Below are positions 50,906 through 52,977 of a stretch of 52,977 nucleotides of DNA, piece after piece. The first letter of the stretch is position 1. Every line of letters starts with the position of its first letter. Below the pieces are notes generated by a model. That model did no database searches. It was not told the DNA's origin and worked only from the letters and a program-made list of their open reading frames with translations. The DNA comes from an uncultured Lachnospiraceae bacterium (GTDB lineage Bacteria; Bacillota; Clostridia; Lachnospirales; Lachnospiraceae): positions 1-52,977 of the forward strand of contig CAJUQO010000017.1 in NCBI GenBank assembly GCA_910588295.1, written 5' to 3'. The position numbers and the translations under genes are program-made.

Positions 50906-51115
50906 CTTTACACGTTTTCTCTATAGTAACAAATATCGGTGGAAATTACCATACTTCTTTATGATTTTAGATCTAAACGTTTCAAAAAAACTCCTTCCGT
51001 CAAATTTCTCAACTGTCTTGCCTCTATCTCGCTATCTCCCCGGGCAAAAGAGTGCTGATCACCGTCATGGCATTCTCTACGTTGTCCATGATTCCAAAGG
51101 AAGGGCAGCTATAAT
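50906..51115. other. Gap between the rhamnose locus and the right-edge genes
   Basis: 210 bases without a convincing gene. On the minus strand an AT-rich stretch just upstream of the second kinase holds a possible -10 (TACTAT) without a clear -35; an 8-bp palindrome AAACGTTT (50975-50982), the core of LacI-type operators, lies further up. No terminator was seen after the right-edge genes. Confidence 0.4.
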
Positions 51116-51742
51116 TTAAGGAATTACAGATTCATTGGCTCTTTCCAATTCTCTTATAAGATAATCCATTTTCAAGCCCCTATAATTTTCTTCTATCATG
51201 TCAGCCCAATAAGCGCAATTTTCCTCCATGAGTCCTGTCTCATCCTGTAAATCCCGTATAATCCCTTGCACGCTATAGCTTCTGGAAATATAATAATCCG
51301 TCAGGTATTTCATCTGGTTGGCAACTCTGATCAATTCTTTCCCATCATATGTTGTATTTATCAGACGATTCATATACCCTGGCTCAAATCGTATGATATA
51401 TTTCTGAAAAATGATCGACAACAGCCCTCTCAATTCCAATTCATTGTTTTCTTCAATATCTCTGAGAAAAGAAAAACCAGAATAAAATTCAAGCGTTTCC
51501 TGGATATCCCGAATAAATTTATCAGCAGTTTCCTCTGACATCTGTTCCTCCAGCAGACGGGCACGTACATTTGTCTTGCTGCCCGTTTTTAATTCCTGCC
51601 GGACCGCGGTGAAAAGGCGATCCACCAGTTCGGATACCTCATCCCCCATTTCAGCGCCACCGTCCAGTAAATGCAGCTCCCATTCTTTATCGACCTCCTG
51701 CAGCTTTTGCATCGTTTTGGAAATTGTCTTTCCATTTTCCAT
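51116..51742 (-). CDS. All-helical protein of unknown function
   Basis: 208 aa, predicted almost entirely helical, Glu/Asp/Lys-rich, no signal peptide, membrane segment or catalytic motif I recognise. GGGAG lies 7 bases before the ATG, and the start lies 56 bases inside the end of the preceding gene, so the two are transcribed and probably translated together. Last of a three-gene set. Function unknown; it may be a partner subunit of the nitrilase-fold protein. Confidence 0.75.
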   Translation of the reverse strand: MENGKTISKTMQKLQEVDKEWELHLLDGGAEMGDEVSELVDRLFTAVRQELKTGSKTNVRARLLEEQMSEETADKFIRDIQETLEFYSGFSFLRDIEENNELELRGLLSIIFQKYIIRFEPGYMNRLINTTYDGKELIRVANQMKYLTDYYISRSYSVQGIIRDLQDETGLMEENCAYWADMIEENYRGLKMDYLIRELERANESVIP

Positions 51743-52397
51743 AGCTAATCTCCCTTTTTATTTCAGAATCCTTAAACCGTGTTTGAAAAAATCTTTCTTT
51801 TTCCCGTATTTCTCTTAATTCAATTTCAATGTGAACTGTTCTCTTTCGGGACATACGTCTGGTTGCATAATCTATCCGACCCTTTTTCGTCAAACAATAG
51901 CATGTGTCCTTGTTTTTTCCATATCGTTCAATAAAACCTGTATCTAATAACAAATTTAAAAGTTCACTTAAATAATTAGGAGCTATATCGACCCCCTGTG
52001 CAACGCTCCTCTGCCGGGCATTGGGATTTAGATAAAGATAATCCAGAATCTCCGGAACATGTTTTCGACCCAATACTTTTTGCGTATTTCTGTGTCTCTC
52101 CTGGTCAACAAAAAATATATTTATTTCCTCAAATACTTTGTACATACCGTTAAAAATGCCACATTCATAAAACATCTCCTCCCTTTCTTCTTTGGGTAAA
52201 CCAGCCATAGTTCTTCTCAATCGCCGGTATCCTTTCAGCATGGAATCCAGATTATCAATGTCCTTCTGGCGAACCATCTGTAATCCACTCTGAACGCACG
52301 CCCGGTTTAATGCCCGCAGCTTTCCGCAGGCTTTTTCGTTTAACTGTCCTTCTGAAGCTTCTTTAAGAATCTGGATGCACTCTACTTCTATTTTCAT
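51687..52397 (-). CDS. Winged-helix protein of unknown function
   Basis: 236 aa. Helical N-terminal part (about residues 1-115), then a MarR/ArsR-like winged helix (about 125-180: VPEILDYLYLNPNARQRSVA, NYLSELLNLLLDTGFIERYG, and the wing CYCLTKKGRIDYA), then a basic C-terminal helix (RRMSRKRTVHIEIELREIRE). Probably binds DNA or senses a partner. The start overlaps the stop of the upstream nitrilase gene by ATGA. A regulator of the locus or a component of it are both possible. Confidence 0.72.
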   Translation of the reverse strand: MKIEVECIQILKEASEGQLNEKACGKLRALNRACVQSGLQMVRQKDIDNLDSMLKGYRRLRRTMAGLPKEEREEMFYECGIFNGMYKVFEEINIFFVDQERHRNTQKVLGRKHVPEILDYLYLNPNARQRSVAQGVDIAPNYLSELLNLLLDTGFIERYGKNKDTCYCLTKKGRIDYATRRMSRKRTVHIEIELREIREKERFFQTRFKDSEIKREISYGKWKDNFQNDAKAAGGR

Positions 52398-52977
52398 AAA
52401 CCCACCTCTCTATCTAATTCCAATTGAAAAATATGAGCACACGCCTGTCTGCGGGTATCTGAATTCATACATCGACACGGATGGCCGCATATATCTTCCA
52501 TATTTACGCCCTCACTTTTCACACCCCTTTTTCCGGGCTGGCAGGACAGGAGAACAGGATTTTCTATTTCGGAATTCTCATTTAGCCATCTGGCAGAACA
52601 TGTATTGACCCATATGACATTGCAATCCAGATCCGCATATTTAGCCGCAAGTATCTTAAAATGATAATTTCGGGCAGTAAAAGAAGGCACAAGAATGAGA
52701 TTAACCCTTAACTTTTCTGCCAGTATCCTTAGATATTTAGTCACCAGAAAATCTTTACAGATGACAACGGCAATTCGGCCTATTCCATAACCATGGAGAA
52801 TATATATCTTCTTATCGGACTCAATATCCTCTTTAGCTGCAGGTTTTTTCATCTCTACACCATGATGCTTTTGCTGTTCACAGATCATATCCCCCATATC
52901 ATCCAAAATTTTGCAGTAATTGTGATATGGTATAAAAAAAGTTGACAGCCCATTCTCAAGGATTTGAGATATAATCA
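52394..52977 (-). CDS. C-terminal part of a nitrilase-fold (carbon-nitrogen hydrolase) protein, cut by the window edge
   Basis: The frame is open from the window edge to the stop at 52394 (194 codons visible), so any start within the window (a TTG at 52906) is only a fallback. The GRIAVVICKDFL segment matches the catalytic-Cys strand of nitrilases (ICxD/E), followed by NLILVPSFTA and CNVIWVNTCSARW strands of the same sandwich. The Glu and Lys of the Glu-Lys-Cys triad would lie upstream, outside. A C-terminal Cys/His cluster (CGHPCRCM) follows. Nitrilase domains occur alone, in amidases, and at the C-terminus of DRT1 (UG1) reverse transcriptases of phage defence; the missing part decides. Confidence 0.65.
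   Translation of the reverse strand, partial: IISQILENGLSTFFIPYHNYCKILDDMGDMICEQQKHHGVEMKKPAAKEDIESDKKIYILHGYGIGRIAVVICKDFLVTKYLRILAEKLRVNLILVPSFTARNYHFKILAAKYADLDCNVIWVNTCSARWLNENSEIENPVLLSCQPGKRGVKSEGVNMEDICGHPCRCMNSDTRRQACAHIFQLELDREVGL

Noticed and set aside
50975..50982. AAACGTTT as a catabolite-control (cre) site
   Set aside because: Spacing does not fit the cre consensus (one base short after the TG), and an 8-base palindrome can arise by chance in AT-rich DNA.
50832..51119. Plus-strand frame ending near 51119 in the gap right of the rhamnose locus
   Set aside because: It begins inside the kinase gene, lacks a ribosome site and contains no recognisable domain; a gene remnant could not be shown.
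1..52977. CRISPR arrays, insertion sequences, prophage or attachment sites
   Set aside because: No regularly spaced repeats, transposase or integrase frames were seen; the only repeats are coding repeats within proteins. The tRNA at 20009-20081 has no integrase or visible duplicated 3' end nearby.

Overview
The window looks like chromosomal DNA of an anaerobic, spore-forming Firmicute of the Lachnospiraceae type (Blautia/Clostridium cluster XIVa kind). The grounds are the AGGAGG-type ribosome sites, the YlmC/YmxH sporulation-type PRC-barrel protein, an apparent DUF5688 protein, L,D-transpeptidases carrying GBS-Bsp-like repeats, and a rhamnose locus with an RbsABC-type importer. The species is inferred from family content only. 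Almost all genes lie on the minus strand; the exceptions are a Wzy-like polymerase (8234-9424) and an AraC regulator (45499-46356).

1-9424: a cell-surface polymer cluster. A consensus minus-strand promoter (6803-6831) drives a glycosyltransferase with a long coiled-coil tail, a pyruvyl-transferase-family protein, a CDP-glycerol glycerophosphotransferase-like enzyme, an ABC-2 export permease, and an unusual fusion of an export ATPase to a second glycerophosphotransferase-like domain. A second pyruvyl-transferase-family gene and the polymerase diverge from 8062-8233. Together they read as synthesis and export of a teichoic-acid-like, possibly pyruvylated, surface polymer.

9441-26245: mostly housekeeping. 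It holds a pRiA4b-ORF3/SEC-C protein, a UDP-sugar pyrophosphorylase, a YbiT-like ABC-F protein with one degenerate ATP site, cardiolipin synthase, rluF-ligA, an SH3 membrane protein next to tRNA-Arg(CCG), a DUF5688-like protein, then the run AAA ATPase-nrdR-aminotransferase-yqeG-aroK-efp, and ylmC.

26356-33266: cell envelope. A polyprenyl-phosphate sugar transferase and a GT2 form a two-gene operon, preceded by two large L,D-transpeptidases that end in tandem terminators. 33400-39767 holds an AraC regulator, a DUF2284 protein and a Gld-like ABC operon (ATPase, permease, GldG-like, DUF4340).

40097-50893: L-rhamnose (6-deoxyhexose) uptake and catabolism. ABC ATPase, two permeases and a lipoprotein binding protein form one operon, with the binding protein last. 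A divergent AraC activator lies next, then rhaA, rhaB and a second rhamnulokinase; no rhaD aldolase is present. Shared AATAACACA-like half-sites flank the divergent promoter.

51116-52977 (right edge): three overlapping genes, namely the C-terminal part of a nitrilase-fold protein running off the window, a winged-helix protein and an all-helical protein of unknown function. This is the most accessory-looking part. An RT-nitrilase (DRT1-like) defence locus is a possibility that only the next upstream sequence can decide.
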